Positions 11,485 to 19,719 of a stretch of DNA of 64,000 nt are shown here, piece after piece. Position 1 is the first letter of the stretch; each line of letters starts with the position of its first letter. Below the pieces are notes generated by a model that worked only from the letters and a program-made list of their open reading frames with translations, had not been told where the DNA came from and did no database searches. A program made the position numbers and the translations under genes. Location of the stretch: positions 1 through 64,000 of the forward strand of contig QZKR01000180.1 of the NCBI GenBank assembly GCA_003598065.1. The letters are read 5' to 3'. This stretch comes from Myxococcales bacterium (lineage in GTDB: Bacteria > Myxococcota_A > SURF-8).

Positions 11485-12441
11485 ATGAAACCCGACGAAC
11501 TCTTCAGCAAGCGACTTCTTTTCTTCACCGGCAAAGGCGGAGTGGGTAAATCCACGGTCGTCGCCTCCCTCGCCGTCCTCGCGGCGAGACGCGGGAAGAA
11601 GGCCTTGATCGTAGAGATCGAGACGGCGAGCGCCATGCGGCGGCTTTTTTCGGCGCCGTTCGTCGGTTTCATGCCTCTTGAAGTGGCCAACAACATCTGG
11701 ACGATCAACATCAATTCGGAAGAAGCCTTGCAGGAGTACGTCGAGGAGCACGTCAAAATCCACCGGCTGGCCAAGATCATCGTCAATAACAGCATCCTGC
11801 GCTATTTCTTTCATACCGCTCCGGCGGTGGCCGAACTGGTGACGATCAACAAACTTTATTCTCTTGTTCACGAGAAACACCCCCATTTAAACGGGCCGGC
11901 CTACGACCTGATTCTTGTCGATCTGCCGGCGACCGGCCACGCCCTGGGTTTTCTCGACGTGCCGCGCGTACTCAAACAACTTGTGATCTCCGGACCATTG
12001 CGCAAGATCATCGATCGCTACGAGCGGCTTTTCACCGATCCCGAACTGACCGCGCTCAACCTCGTGACGCTGCCGGCCGACATGCCGGTTACGGAAACGA
12101 TCGAAATGTTCAATAGGCTGAAATCGGCGATCGACATCCCCAAAGGGTTGTTGATCGTCAACGCCATGCCCGACCGCGTCTTCGACGAGGAGGAAGCGGC
12201 GCTTCTGGCGCGTCTCGGCGGGACGCTGGCGAGCGAGACCGGAACGGCGAACGCCGTCCTGACCGGTCAAACGCTGCTTTCCCGGCAGCAACGCAGCGAG
12301 GATCATATCCGCCGCCTCGTCGAACAGGTTAAGATGACGGTCGTCACGGCGCCGCGCATTCTGTCGGGCCGTTTGGACCGCGACGCGTTGGGCCGGCTGG
12401 CGACGGCGTTCTCGGGCGCGTTGAACATGGAGCAGGCATGA
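11485..12441 (+). CDS. ArsA/Get3-like ATPase (first of a pair)
   Basis: 318 residues of the ArsA/SIMIBI ATPase group. The P-loop reads FTGKGGVGKST and has both the signature lysine and the P-loop lysine. Switch-like segments follow: VEIETASAMRRLF, and LILVDLPATGHALGFLDVPRVL as Walker B. The C-terminal part has VTLPADMPVTETIEMFNRL and a leucine-rich end. It lacks a visible CxxC motif and a second P-loop, so it is a single-domain protein. Its stop overlaps the start of a second ArsA-like gene (ATGA). Adjacent ArsA-like pairs of this kind occur in deltaproteobacterial genomes with no proven arsenic role. A heterodimer is plausible. Confidence 0.88.
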   Translation: MKPDELFSKRLLFFTGKGGVGKSTVVASLAVLAARRGKKALIVEIETASAMRRLFSAPFVGFMPLEVANNIWTININSEEALQEYVEEHVKIHRLAKIIVNNSILRYFFHTAPAVAELVTINKLYSLVHEKHPHLNGPAYDLILVDLPATGHALGFLDVPRVLKQLVISGPLRKIIDRYERLFTDPELTALNLVTLPADMPVTETIEMFNRLKSAIDIPKGLLIVNAMPDRVFDEEEAALLARLGGTLASETGTANAVLTGQTLLSRQQRSEDHIRRLVEQVKMTVVTAPRILSGRLDRDALGRLATAFSGALNMEQA

Positions 12442-13604
12442 CGCTGAAGGACGATATCCTCGCCAAACGGCTTATCGTCTGCTGCGGCTCGGGTGGCGTG
12501 GGCAAAACCACCACGTCCGCGGCGATCGCGTTGGAGGCGGCGCGGCTCGGCAAAAGGACGCTCGTCATCACCATCGATCCCGCGAAGCGGCTGGCGCAGT
12601 CGCTGGGTCTGGAGTCGCTCGACGATACGGAGCGCGAGGTGCCGTTGACGAAGCTGGCGGCCGGGCGGGCGGCGGGCGGGTCGCTGCACGCGGCGATGCT
12701 CGACACCCAGGTCAGCCTCGACGCGCTCATCGACCGCATCGCGGCGGGCCCGGAGCAGGCGGCGCGCATCAAGGCCAACAAAATCTACCGCCAGTTCACC
12801 AGCGCCATCGCCGGCAGCCAGGAATACGTGGCGATGGAACGGCTGCACCAGATCATGCAGGAAGGCCGCTTCGACCTCGTCGTCCTCGACACGCCGCCCA
12901 CGAAAAACGCCCTCGATTTTCTGAACGCCCCGAATCGGCTGGCCGCCTTCCTCGATGAAAACGTCATCAAATGGTTCGTTCGTCCGCCGAAATCCGGGAT
13001 GGGCTCGTTCATTTTTCAAAAAGGCGGCGAGGTGGCCTACAAGCTTCTGGCGCTGCTTGTGGGCGAGCAGCTTATCGCCGATCTCGCCGATTTTTTCCAG
13101 GCTTTCGCCGGCCTTTATTCCGGCTTCGCCGAGCGGGCCCAGAAAGTGGACGCGCTCCTGCGGGATCCGGGGACGGTCTTCCTGCTGATCACCTCGGCCG
13201 AGCATAACGCCCTCGCCGAGGCCGTCTACTTCCACAACCGGCTTGTCGAAAGCCGGATCACCATCCGCGCCGTGATCGTCAATCGCGCCTGGGACATCCT
13301 CGCCGAGACGCCGATCACCGGCGAGGCGCTGGCGCGGATGTTCAACGAAGAAACGATCGCGCCCCTGGTCGCCGACTCCCCGGGCGGTCGCGCCGCGGCG
13401 CATCGATTGAAAAACAAGCTTGCCGCTCTGCATACGTTGATCCAGGATGTCAATACCGCCGCCAGGGAAAACATCGAACGCCTCCAGCACACGCTGGGCG
13501 CGGCCCAAAACGTGGCCTGCGTGCCGGCTTTCGCCGAGGAGATCTACGACATCCAGGGCCTGATGAAGATGAACGGTTATTTGTTTGCCGGCGAACGCGG
13601 ATGA
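12438..13604 (+). CDS. ArsA/Get3-like ATPase (second of a pair)
   Basis: 388 residues. The P-loop reads CCGSGGVGKTTTSAA: the P-loop lysine is present, but the signature lysine that reaches across the dimer in ArsA/Get3/MinD proteins is replaced by serine. Next comes VITIDPAKRLAQSLGL, the ArsA-type A-loop, and VVLDTPPTKNALDFLNAPNRL as Walker B. A hydrophobic stretch (AYKLLALLVGEQLIADLADFFQAF) in the client-binding helical region fits a tail-anchor or hydrophobic-client role. VLLITSAEHNALAEAVYF lies near the adenine-binding end. Translation is coupled to the upstream paralogue (ATGA). Confidence 0.88.
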   Translation: MTLKDDILAKRLIVCCGSGGVGKTTTSAAIALEAARLGKRTLVITIDPAKRLAQSLGLESLDDTEREVPLTKLAAGRAAGGSLHAAMLDTQVSLDALIDRIAAGPEQAARIKANKIYRQFTSAIAGSQEYVAMERLHQIMQEGRFDLVVLDTPPTKNALDFLNAPNRLAAFLDENVIKWFVRPPKSGMGSFIFQKGGEVAYKLLALLVGEQLIADLADFFQAFAGLYSGFAERAQKVDALLRDPGTVFLLITSAEHNALAEAVYFHNRLVESRITIRAVIVNRAWDILAETPITGEALARMFNEETIAPLVADSPGGRAAAHRLKNKLAALHTLIQDVNTAARENIERLQHTLGAAQNVACVPAFAEEIYDIQGLMKMNGYLFAGERG

Positions 13605-13642
13605 GGCTGTCCGATCCGCCCCGGCGGAAGCGAGGTGACGCG

Positions 13643-16600
13643 ATGTGTCGGTTCGTCCTGGCTGCACTGGCTCTCCTGGCGTTGGGAATCGGGGTGTTCG
13701 GCTGCGAGGACATCCCGGCGGTGGAGATCAATCCGAACGCCTCCGACGGCGACGAATCGTCGGAGACGGACGGCGACGGCGAAACCGAGGCGGATGACGA
13801 CGGCGAAGGCGGCGAGGCCGGAGACGATACGACGGTCCTGCCCCTGTATGAAAATCCAGGCCGCAACAAGGCGCGCGCCGGCGAAATCGGCAAGTACGAT
13901 GCGTCTCGGGCGGACGACGAGCTGCTTTCGGGTCCGCGCGCCCAGGGGAAAGCCGGCGACTTCAAGCTTTACAACCGCAAGGTCGCTTTCGTGATCGCCG
14001 GAGCCGGTATGGGCCGCGCCTTCAACTCCACCGGCGGCACGGTGCTCGACGCCGTCCGTTTCAGCGGCGATACGGCATCGCCCGACATGCTTCTCGAAGC
14101 CTTTCCGATCGTCGCCGTCGCGCCGCAATTCATTCCCATCGACGGAACCATCCGCGCATTCAAAATGGCGCAGGCGGATAAAGTGAAGCTTATACACAAC
14201 GGTTCCGACGGCCGCGCCGCGCAGGTTCGGGCGACGGGCATCGACTGGGCCATCCCGCTGGTCGATCAGCTCATGGAGCACGCCGACGAAGCGCCGCTTG
14301 CGCCCATCAATCCGAAAGTAAAACTCATCGTGGATTATTTTCTGGATCCCCAGGCGTCCTATCTGCGCGTCGTTGTGACGGCGCAGCTGGACGGCGATCC
14401 CGACGCCCTCAATCCCGAGGCGGTCCGGGCGGGCCTGGGATTTTTCGTGGACGACTCGCTTTTCCGGTTCTATCCCCGCGTGGACGCGGCCGGCCTGCTG
14501 GGGCCCGATGAGCCGCAGATCTTCCAGGGCTACGAGCCGATGTGGTTCGGCGCGTTCAGCCCGGATCTGGCCTACGGGGTATGGTCGGGCGAGGGGAACG
14601 GCCTTTACGCGCTGACCCTGCCCGTCGATCCGACGATGCTTCTGGCCGCCGAAGATATGACGCTCGCCGACGAGACTCCGAAGGAGCAGACGCTCGTTCT
14701 CGCCGTCGGCGAAGGAACGGCCAACGCCATGGCGTCCGCCCATGACAATTTTCGCGCGGATGAGGCGGGCTTGCTGCCCGAGAACACGGCCGTCCTCACG
14801 GGGCGCGCAAACCTCTCCGCCGAGTTCGGCGGGACGAAGGTGGAGGTATACGCCGTCAAGGAAATCGTGGTTGACGCCGACGGCGACGCCGACGGCGAAA
14901 CGGTGGTCGAAAGCACGCTTATGCAGACCCATGCCTGGCTTGACGACAACGTCGGTTTCTCGTTGTTCGTGCCGCCGGGCAACTACAAGCTGTTCACCCG
15001 CAACGAGTTCGGCGAGACGGCCGGCCCGGTTCTGGCGACAGTGACGGAAGGCGAGACGCTGGAAGCCCTGACGCTGCCCGGTCCTCCCCTCTGGGCGACG
15101 GTGACGATCGGCGTTGGCGAGCCGGCCGCGGACGGCGTCAGCGTTCAGCCGCTCGCGGCGCGCGTCGATTTCTATCGGGGCTCTTTCAACATCGCCGGCG
15201 GCCAGTGGCCGACCGAAAGCGCGCGAGCCGTCACGGTGTTCACCTCCGCCGCCGAAACCGAAACGGCCGCCCGGTTGCCGCTCAACGGGCTTAGTGAGGT
15301 CACGTTCACCTGGGTGGCCTCGCATGGACCGCTTTACACCTATGCTTCCGGAACCGAGACGTACAAAGCCGTGCTTTCCTCGGGGACCAAGCAAGGCCCG
15401 CGCGGCCAGGTGCTTACCCGCGTCGTCGATCCGTATTTCACGCCGGAGCCTCAACCCGGCGCGGAAAACAACGAGATCGCCCCATTTGCCCGTTACGACG
15501 CCGATTTCAATGTCCAAAGCGATCCGTCGCTTTCGTCGCGCGTGGCCCAGGCCGACCGGCTGCGGCAGGCATACGCCGAGGGCTTGACCCTGGTCGCCCC
15601 CGCCGACCACGACACCGTGGCCGACTACGCGGCGGCGCGGCAGCAGACCGCGGCTCAGACCGGCGGCGCGCCGCTGTGGCTGTCGAGCGTGGAAGTGTCG
15701 CCGGATTGGACGCACCTTCTGGGAATCGGCGTGAGCGCGCCGGTCGATCGGCCCGCTTATTACGGCATCCCTTTCTTCAGCTACCTGGAAGACGGCACGT
15801 ACAACGGAATCCTGCCGACGTACGGCATGGCGGACGAGTTGATAGCCCCTTACCAGGCGGCCTGGATCCAGATTCCCCATCCGCGCGGCGAATCGCGGGG
15901 CGCATCGTTCTTCGACCACTTCGGCCACGATCCGTTCATTCCGTACACGGATTCCTTGCCTTACGAAGCCGAAGATACGCTCGGCAAGGTGCAAGGGGTC
16001 GAACTCGTCAACGGACAGGTCGATTTCGTCTATACGTATCTTGCGTTGCAGGACTGGTTTTCCCTGATTTCCCAGGGCGTACCCCTCGTCGGAACGGCCA
16101 GCGCCGACCTCGACGGCCTCACGGATCGGCACGGCGCGCAGCTTGGCTGGGCGCGCACGACCGTATACTCCGAGGACGGAGCGGCGAGCCCTGGCGCCGG
16201 CGCTTTTCTTTCGGCGTTGGCGGCGGGACGCACCGCCATCAGCACTGGTCCGGCGATCGACGTGAGCCTCTACGATGCTATGCCGGGAGACACGCTGACG
16301 GTGACTCCCGCGCTGCTGGCCACGCCCGGCTGGCTGCCGCTGAAGCTGCGCGTCCAGGCGCCGACCTGGATGCCGTTGCAACGCGTATCCGTATGCATCA
16401 ACGGCAATCGCATCGATGGTACGACATGGGGCGTATCGGGTCAGCAGAACAACGTCACGCGGCTGGACCAGATATGGGAATTCCCCATTCCGCGCGCCGA
16501 TCCCAACGACATCACCTCGGCCTTCGTCGATTCCTGGCTTGTCGTTCTGGCGTTCTCCCAAGCGTCGAAAACGCTTGACCCCGTGTATTTGGGCAAACCG

Positions 16601-16825
16601 ATCTTCGCCGTCACCAATGCGATTCGGTTGGATGTCGATGGGGAGCCGGGGTGGACGCCGCGTCCGCCGCGCCAGGCGGGCGATCCGTATTGCACGGGAG
16701 CGGGTCTTTGCGAATTGTTCGCCACCTACGACTCCGGGCGTCAAATCGTCCTGAATCAGCAATATTGCTGCCTGCCCGAGTTTTCCGGAGCGTCCTACTA
16801 CGCCACGTATTGCACGGGGGGCTGA
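13643..16825 (+). CDS. large lipoprotein with an Asp-Gly tether and degenerate PHP-like domain
   Basis: About 1060 residues from the ATG at 13643, which has GAGG 7 nt upstream. An ATG at 13601 overlaps the ArsA-like stop by ATGA and would add 14 basic residues. The signal ends VFGC, followed by an acidic tether ([13 protein letters not shown]). The middle region is beta-rich. The C-terminal third (about residues 620-900) resembles CehA/PHP-type metal hydrolases: [39 protein letters not shown] and [19 protein letters not shown]. The first PHP metal motif (HxH) is absent: the position reads [14 protein letters not shown]. The domain may therefore be non-catalytic. It is probably an outer-membrane or surface lipoprotein. 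It may be transcribed with the ArsA-like pair. Confidence 0.85.
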   Translation: MCRFVLAALALLALGIGVFGCEDIPAVEINPNASDGDESSETDGDGETEADDDGEGGEAGDDTTVLPLYENPGRNKARAGEIGKYDASRADDELLSGPRAQGKAGDFKLYNRKVAFVIAGAGMGRAFNSTGGTVLDAVRFSGDTASPDMLLEAFPIVAVAPQFIPIDGTIRAFKMAQADKVKLIHNGSDGRAAQVRATGIDWAIPLVDQLMEHADEAPLAPINPKVKLIVDYFLDPQASYLRVVVTAQLDGDPDALNPEAVRAGLGFFVDDSLFRFYPRVDAAGLLGPDEPQIFQGYEPMWFGAFSPDLAYGVWSGEGNGLYALTLPVDPTMLLAAEDMTLADETPKEQTLVLAVGEGTANAMASAHDNFRADEAGLLPENTAVLTGRANLSAEFGGTKVEVYAVKEIVVDADGDADGETVVESTLMQTHAWLDDNVGFSLFVPPGNYKLFTRNEFGETAGPVLATVTEGETLEALTLPGPPLWATVTIGVGEPAADGVSVQPLAARVDFYRGSFNIAGGQWPTESARAVTVFTSAAETETAARLPLNGLSEVTFTWVASHGPLYTYASGTETYKAVLSSGTKQGPRGQVLTRVVDPYFTPEPQPGAENNEIAPFARYDADFNVQSDPSLSSRVAQADRLRQAYAEGLTLVAPADHDTVADYAAARQQTAAQTGGAPLWLSSVEVSPDWTHLLGIGVSAPVDRPAYYGIPFFSYLEDGTYNGILPTYGMADELIAPYQAAWIQIPHPRGESRGASFFDHFGHDPFIPYTDSLPYEAEDTLGKVQGVELVNGQVDFVYTYLALQDWFSLISQGVPLVGTASADLDGLTDRHGAQLGWARTTVYSEDGAASPGAGAFLSALAAGRTAISTGPAIDVSLYDAMPGDTLTVTPALLATPGWLPLKLRVQAPTWMPLQRVSVCINGNRIDGTTWGVSGQQNNVTRLDQIWEFPIPRADPNDITSAFVDSWLVVLAFSQASKTLDPVYLGKPIFAVTNAIRLDVDGEPGWTPRPPRQAGDPYCTGAGLCELFATYDSGRQIVLNQQYCCLPEFSGASYYATYCTGG

Positions 16826-16913
16826 AGCGAAGCCGCGGCGCGCCGCTCAAAAAGGTTGCGCGGAAGGCGTTTCGATGCTAAATAAGGGCGCACCAGTGAA
16901 GGAAGGGAAGACG

Positions 16914-17378
16914 ATGACGACCACGATTCAAGGTGAGCTCAAGGCGGCCGGTCTGCGCTTCGCCATTATCGTGTCGCGCTTCAACAGTTTCATCACCGAG
17001 CGCCTGCTTGACGGCGCCTTGGACGCGCTTGTGCGCCACGGCGCGGCGGAAAAGGATATCACCGTTATCCGCACGCCGGGAGCCTTCGAGATTCCGGCCG
17101 TGCTCAGACGGGTCGCCCAGTCGGACCGCTACGACGCCGTGATCTGCCTTGGCGCGGTGATTCGCGGCGGCACGCCCCATTTCGAGTACGTCGCCGCCGA
17201 GGTATCGAAGGGCGTCGCCCACGTTTCTCTGGACAGCAAAATACCGGTGGCCTTCGGCGTGCTGACTTGCGACACGGTGGAACAGGCGGTAGACCGCGCC
17301 GGGGCCAAGTCTGGCAACAAAGGCGCGGAAGCGGCCGCTTCCGCCATCGAAATGGCCGACCTTTTCCGACAACTTTGA
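16914..17378 (+). CDS. ribH: 6,7-dimethyl-8-ribityllumazine synthase
   Basis: 154 residues from the ATG at 16914, preceded by AAGGAAGG at 7 nt. The penultimate step of riboflavin synthesis condenses the pyrimidinedione with dihydroxybutanone phosphate. Family motifs: [53 protein letters not shown] with the catalytic His, and [19 protein letters not shown] followed by KGAEAA. Length is standard. It sits 50 nt before nusB, a widespread ribH-nusB order. No other rib gene or FMN riboswitch is seen here. Confidence 0.96.
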   Translation: MTTTIQGELKAAGLRFAIIVSRFNSFITERLLDGALDALVRHGAAEKDITVIRTPGAFEIPAVLRRVAQSDRYDAVICLGAVIRGGTPHFEYVAAEVSKGVAHVSLDSKIPVAFGVLTCDTVEQAVDRAGAKSGNKGAEAAASAIEMADLFRQL

Positions 17379-17428
17379 TCGGGGCCGACAGCCTCCAGGC
17401 CGGTTGCTTGGCAATATGGTGAACGGCG

Positions 17429-17860
17429 ATGGGTAGCCGACGCAACTCGCGAATCTGCGCTTTGCAGATGCTCTATGAGATTGAAACCAACCCGGTGGAC
17501 GTGGAGGACGCCATTCGCCTTTACTGGGAGGCGTTTGAACCGTATCCCACCGACATCGCCCGCGTTGACGAAATCCGCGAATTTTCCAATGCGCTGCTGC
17601 GCGGCGTGATGGCGCATCGCGACGAAATCGACAAAGAAATCCAGTCCAGTTCGAAAAACTGGAAAATCAACCGCATGGCGCTGGTGGACCGCAACATCCT
17701 CCGTCTCGCCGTCTATGAACTGGCGCATTGCGCCGACATTCCGAAGCGCGTTTCGATCAACGAAGCGATCGAGCTGGGCAAAAAGTTCGGATCGGAGGAC
17801 TCGGGCTCCTTCATCAACGGAGTTCTCGACAAGATCTCGCACGGGATCGAAAAGGAATAA
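17429..17860 (+). CDS. nusB: transcription antitermination factor NusB
   Basis: 143 residues, all-helical NusB family. It starts RRNSRICALQMLYEIE and ends with the conserved NRMALVDRNILRLAVYELAH, IPKRVSINEAIELGKKFG and SGSFINGVLDKIS segments. NusB with NusE/S10 binds boxA RNA and supports rRNA antitermination. It directly follows ribH. Its TAA stop shares a base with the ATG of the next gene (TAATG), so the downstream M17-like gene is translationally coupled. Confidence 0.96.
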   Translation: MGSRRNSRICALQMLYEIETNPVDVEDAIRLYWEAFEPYPTDIARVDEIREFSNALLRGVMAHRDEIDKEIQSSSKNWKINRMALVDRNILRLAVYELAHCADIPKRVSINEAIELGKKFGSEDSGSFINGVLDKISHGIEKE

Positions 17861-18411
17861 TGGGTACGATCCATCTGGCGCCGGAAACCCTGGACGAACT
17901 CGATCGGCTCGACCGGGAGCTGCTGGTGCTGACGTTTTTCGCCGACGAACGGCCGTTGCGCGGCCTCAGCGGTTTCGCCGACTGGCGGCATGCGGGCCGG
18001 CTGTCGCGCTTTCTGTTCGAAGCCTCGCTGAGCGGCCGGCAGGGCGAGAAACTGCTTTGGGCCACGCGCCGCAAAATAGGCGCGCCCCTGATTCTGCTTT
18101 ACGGCCTCGGTCCGAAGAAGGCCTTCGACAACATGATTTTCGTGCAGACGGTGGAAAAACTGGTGTCCGTCGCCTCCGGGCTCAACGTGGCGTCCTTCGC
18201 CCTGTCCATTCCCGGCGCTCATATTACCGACGATTACCTGCTCGAACGGATGGCGATCCTCCTCAAGGAAATTCAGACCCGCTACGACGGCGAGGTGACG
18301 CTGTTCATCAATCGCCGCCAGAGCTTCAAGGACATGCACGCCAAGTTTCTTCTCATCCAGGAGGAGCTCGACAAACTCGCCCCGCTTGGCGCGGAAAGGC
18401 GGGCTCCATGA
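17860..18411 (+). CDS. stand-alone peptidase M17 N-terminal domain protein
   Basis: 183 residues beginning MGTIHLAPETLDEL. The core (ELLVLTFFADERPLRGLSGF, DWRHAGRLSRFLF, and a GLGPKKAFDNMIF segment) matches the N-terminal macro-like domain of leucyl aminopeptidases, including the PLRG-x-DWR-x-GRLS signature. The catalytic C-terminal zinc domain of M17 peptidases is missing, so it cannot be an aminopeptidase by itself. A binding or regulatory role, for instance as a macro-type ligand domain, is possible. It is coupled to nusB at its start and to the TatA-like gene at its end (ATGA). Confidence 0.85.
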   Translation: MGTIHLAPETLDELDRLDRELLVLTFFADERPLRGLSGFADWRHAGRLSRFLFEASLSGRQGEKLLWATRRKIGAPLILLYGLGPKKAFDNMIFVQTVEKLVSVASGLNVASFALSIPGAHITDDYLLERMAILLKEIQTRYDGEVTLFINRRQSFKDMHAKFLLIQEELDKLAPLGAERRAP

Positions 18412-18557
18412 CGATGCCCGAGCTGATTCTGGTGGCGATCGTTTCGGCCGTGGTGCTTGTCCTGCCGAAATCGCGAACCATCGGCGACGGGCTCGGCTCG
18501 ATCGCCGAGCGCATCGTTCGACTTTTCCGCCGACCCGCCCCGCCGCAGGCGAAGTGA
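18408..18557 (+). CDS. 49-residue TatA/E-like membrane protein
   Basis: A short gene overlapping the upstream stop by ATGA. The 49 residues start MTMPELILVAIVSAVVLVLP, one hydrophobic helix, followed by KSRTIGDGLGSIAERIVRLF and a Pro/Gln tail. Spacing and polarity resemble TatA: a short helix, a hinge, then an amphipathic helix containing a LG-x3-ER pattern. The usual FG-PxKLPE hinge reads LPKSRTIGDGLG. It could be a TatA-like component or an unrelated small amphipathic protein. No tatB or tatC is nearby. Confidence 0.65.
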   Translation: MTMPELILVAIVSAVVLVLPKSRTIGDGLGSIAERIVRLFRRPAPPQAK

Positions 18558-18673
18558 AGCGCTGCTCCGCACTCTGTTTCCTGGCTGGTTAAATTCAGCG
18601 AAAGCGAAAAGAAGCAACCCGGCCGAGCACATGCGTTTCGGTGCGAAATAGGAGTATCGGGCCGCAATTGCCC

Positions 18674-18702
18674 TTGGCGGTCATGATGGGATGAAGTATA
18701 GT
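18674..18702 (+). promoter_or_regulatory. promoter for the candidate selenoprotein gene
   Basis: TTGGCG (18674-18679), a 17-nt spacer and TATAGT (18697-18702). The predicted start site is about 7 nt later. AAGGAG at 18715-18720 stands 8 nt before the ATG at 18729. The complete set of signals supports an independently expressed small gene here. Confidence 0.6.
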
Positions 18703-18728
18703 GCAGGGCAGCGTAAGGAGAAAAACGC

Positions 18729-18902
18729 ATGAACGATTTCTGGGTGTTTTTGGCCATTTTTGCCGCATGGTTCATCCTGCAACGCTACGTCTTGCCGCGT
18801 CTCGGCGTATCGACCTGAATGGCCGATTCCTGCCGCGGGCCGGCAGACGACTCTCCCAAGAAACCGGTTGATCCGGACGCCGACCGACAACCGCCGCGAT
18901 AA
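18729..18902 (+). CDS. candidate small selenoprotein (in-frame UGA at 18816-18818)
   Basis: The frame starts at an ATG with a textbook AAGGAG site 8 nt upstream. Twenty-nine codons encode MNDFWVFLAIFAAWFILQ and then RYVLPRLGVST, a membrane helix with a basic end, before UGA. The same frame then continues for 27 codons (MADSCRGPADDSPKKP and a polar tail) to UAA at 18900-18902. Reading the UGA as selenocysteine gives a 57-residue protein with a T-U-M-A-D-S-C redox-like motif on the side of the helix carrying the basic residues. A GC-rich hairpin starts 11 nt after the UGA, as expected for a bacterial SECIS. Without recoding the product is a 29-residue membrane peptide. UGA is a normal stop elsewhere in the window. 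I cannot name a family with certainty. Confidence 0.6.
18830..18846 (+). promoter_or_regulatory. SECIS-like hairpin after the in-frame UGA
   Basis: CTGCCG (18830-18835), loop CGGGC (18836-18840), CGGCAG (18841-18846): a perfect 6-bp stem. Seventeen nt separate the UGA from the loop, and the loop has G at its second position. This fits the general bacterial SECIS model of a compact hairpin with an early loop G about 16-37 nt after UGA. There is no T-run, so it is not a terminator. Confidence 0.5.
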
Positions 18903-19023
18903 CAGCCGTCTCTCCGCAAGCCTCGCGAAAAAAAGCTATCGGTTGTTTGCAGAATCTTAAGGAATTTTTTGTTAGTATACGCCTTGGTTGGCCGGTGGAC
19001 ACCATGACAACCAAGGAGATCCC

Positions 19024-19704
19024 ATGGACGCCTTGCTTTTAAGCTATGGATCGACCGCGCTCGACGCGAAGACGGCGCTCCTGTGTTTCCTTCTGGCGTT
19101 CGTGCTCTCCAGCGCCATCGCCGCCGTTTACGAGCGGACCTTCCAGGGCCTTTCCTGGTCGCGCGGTCTGTTGCAGAGCATGGTTTTAGGCAGTCTCATT
19201 TCCTGCCTGCTGATGATCGCCATCGGCGACAACGTCGCCCGCGGCATCGGCATCGTCGGGTCGCTAGCCATCATCCGTTTTCGCACCAATCTGCGCGATC
19301 CGCGCGACCTTGTTTTCCTCTTTGCCGCGCTGGGCGTCGGCGTGGCCTGCGGCGTGCAGAGTTTCATCGTCGCCACGGTCGGCGCGGGGCTGTTCTGTCT
19401 GGCCGCGATTCTCCTGCAACGCTCGGCCTTCGGCGTCCGCCGGCAGACGGACGGCCTGATCCGTTTCCAGGCGCCCTCGGGCCAGGCGCCTGCGGAGCGC
19501 GTCGGCGCGATCCTGAAAGCGAATACGCGTCAGTTCGTGCTGGTCACGATGCGCGACGTCGCCCAGGGAGAGTTCGTCGATTGCGCCTATCAAGTGAAGC
19601 TCGTCCGGCCGGAGGACATCGGACGGCTGCTGGCCGAATTGGAGCGGCTTGAAGGATTGCGCGGCCTCACGTTCATGAACCAGGCATCGACGGTCGAAGT
19701 TTGA
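19024..19704 (+). CDS. DUF4956 membrane protein (polyphosphate-cluster type)
   Basis: 226 residues from the ATG at 19024 with AAGGAG 5 nt upstream. Four hydrophobic segments lie in the first 150 residues; between them is the DUF4956-like core SLAIIRFRTNLRDPRDLVFLF followed by a Gly/Ala-rich membrane stretch (GVGVACGVQSFIVATVGAGL). The C-terminal 80 residues are soluble, ferredoxin-like in pattern (QFVLVTMRDVAQGEFVDCAY). DUF4956 proteins are commonly found beside VTC-domain polyphosphate polymerase-like proteins, and one lies three genes downstream here. It is probably the inner-membrane partner of that enzyme. Confidence 0.85.
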   Translation: MDALLLSYGSTALDAKTALLCFLLAFVLSSAIAAVYERTFQGLSWSRGLLQSMVLGSLISCLLMIAIGDNVARGIGIVGSLAIIRFRTNLRDPRDLVFLFAALGVGVACGVQSFIVATVGAGLFCLAAILLQRSAFGVRRQTDGLIRFQAPSGQAPAERVGAILKANTRQFVLVTMRDVAQGEFVDCAYQVKLVRPEDIGRLLAELERLEGLRGLTFMNQASTVEV

Positions 19705-19719
19705 GCGACGGAGGGAGAC

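Noticed and set aside
18729-18818. Simple 29-residue membrane peptide ending at UGA
   Set aside because: Kept as the alternative, but the continuing frame, Cys spacing and SECIS-like hairpin make recoding the better working model.
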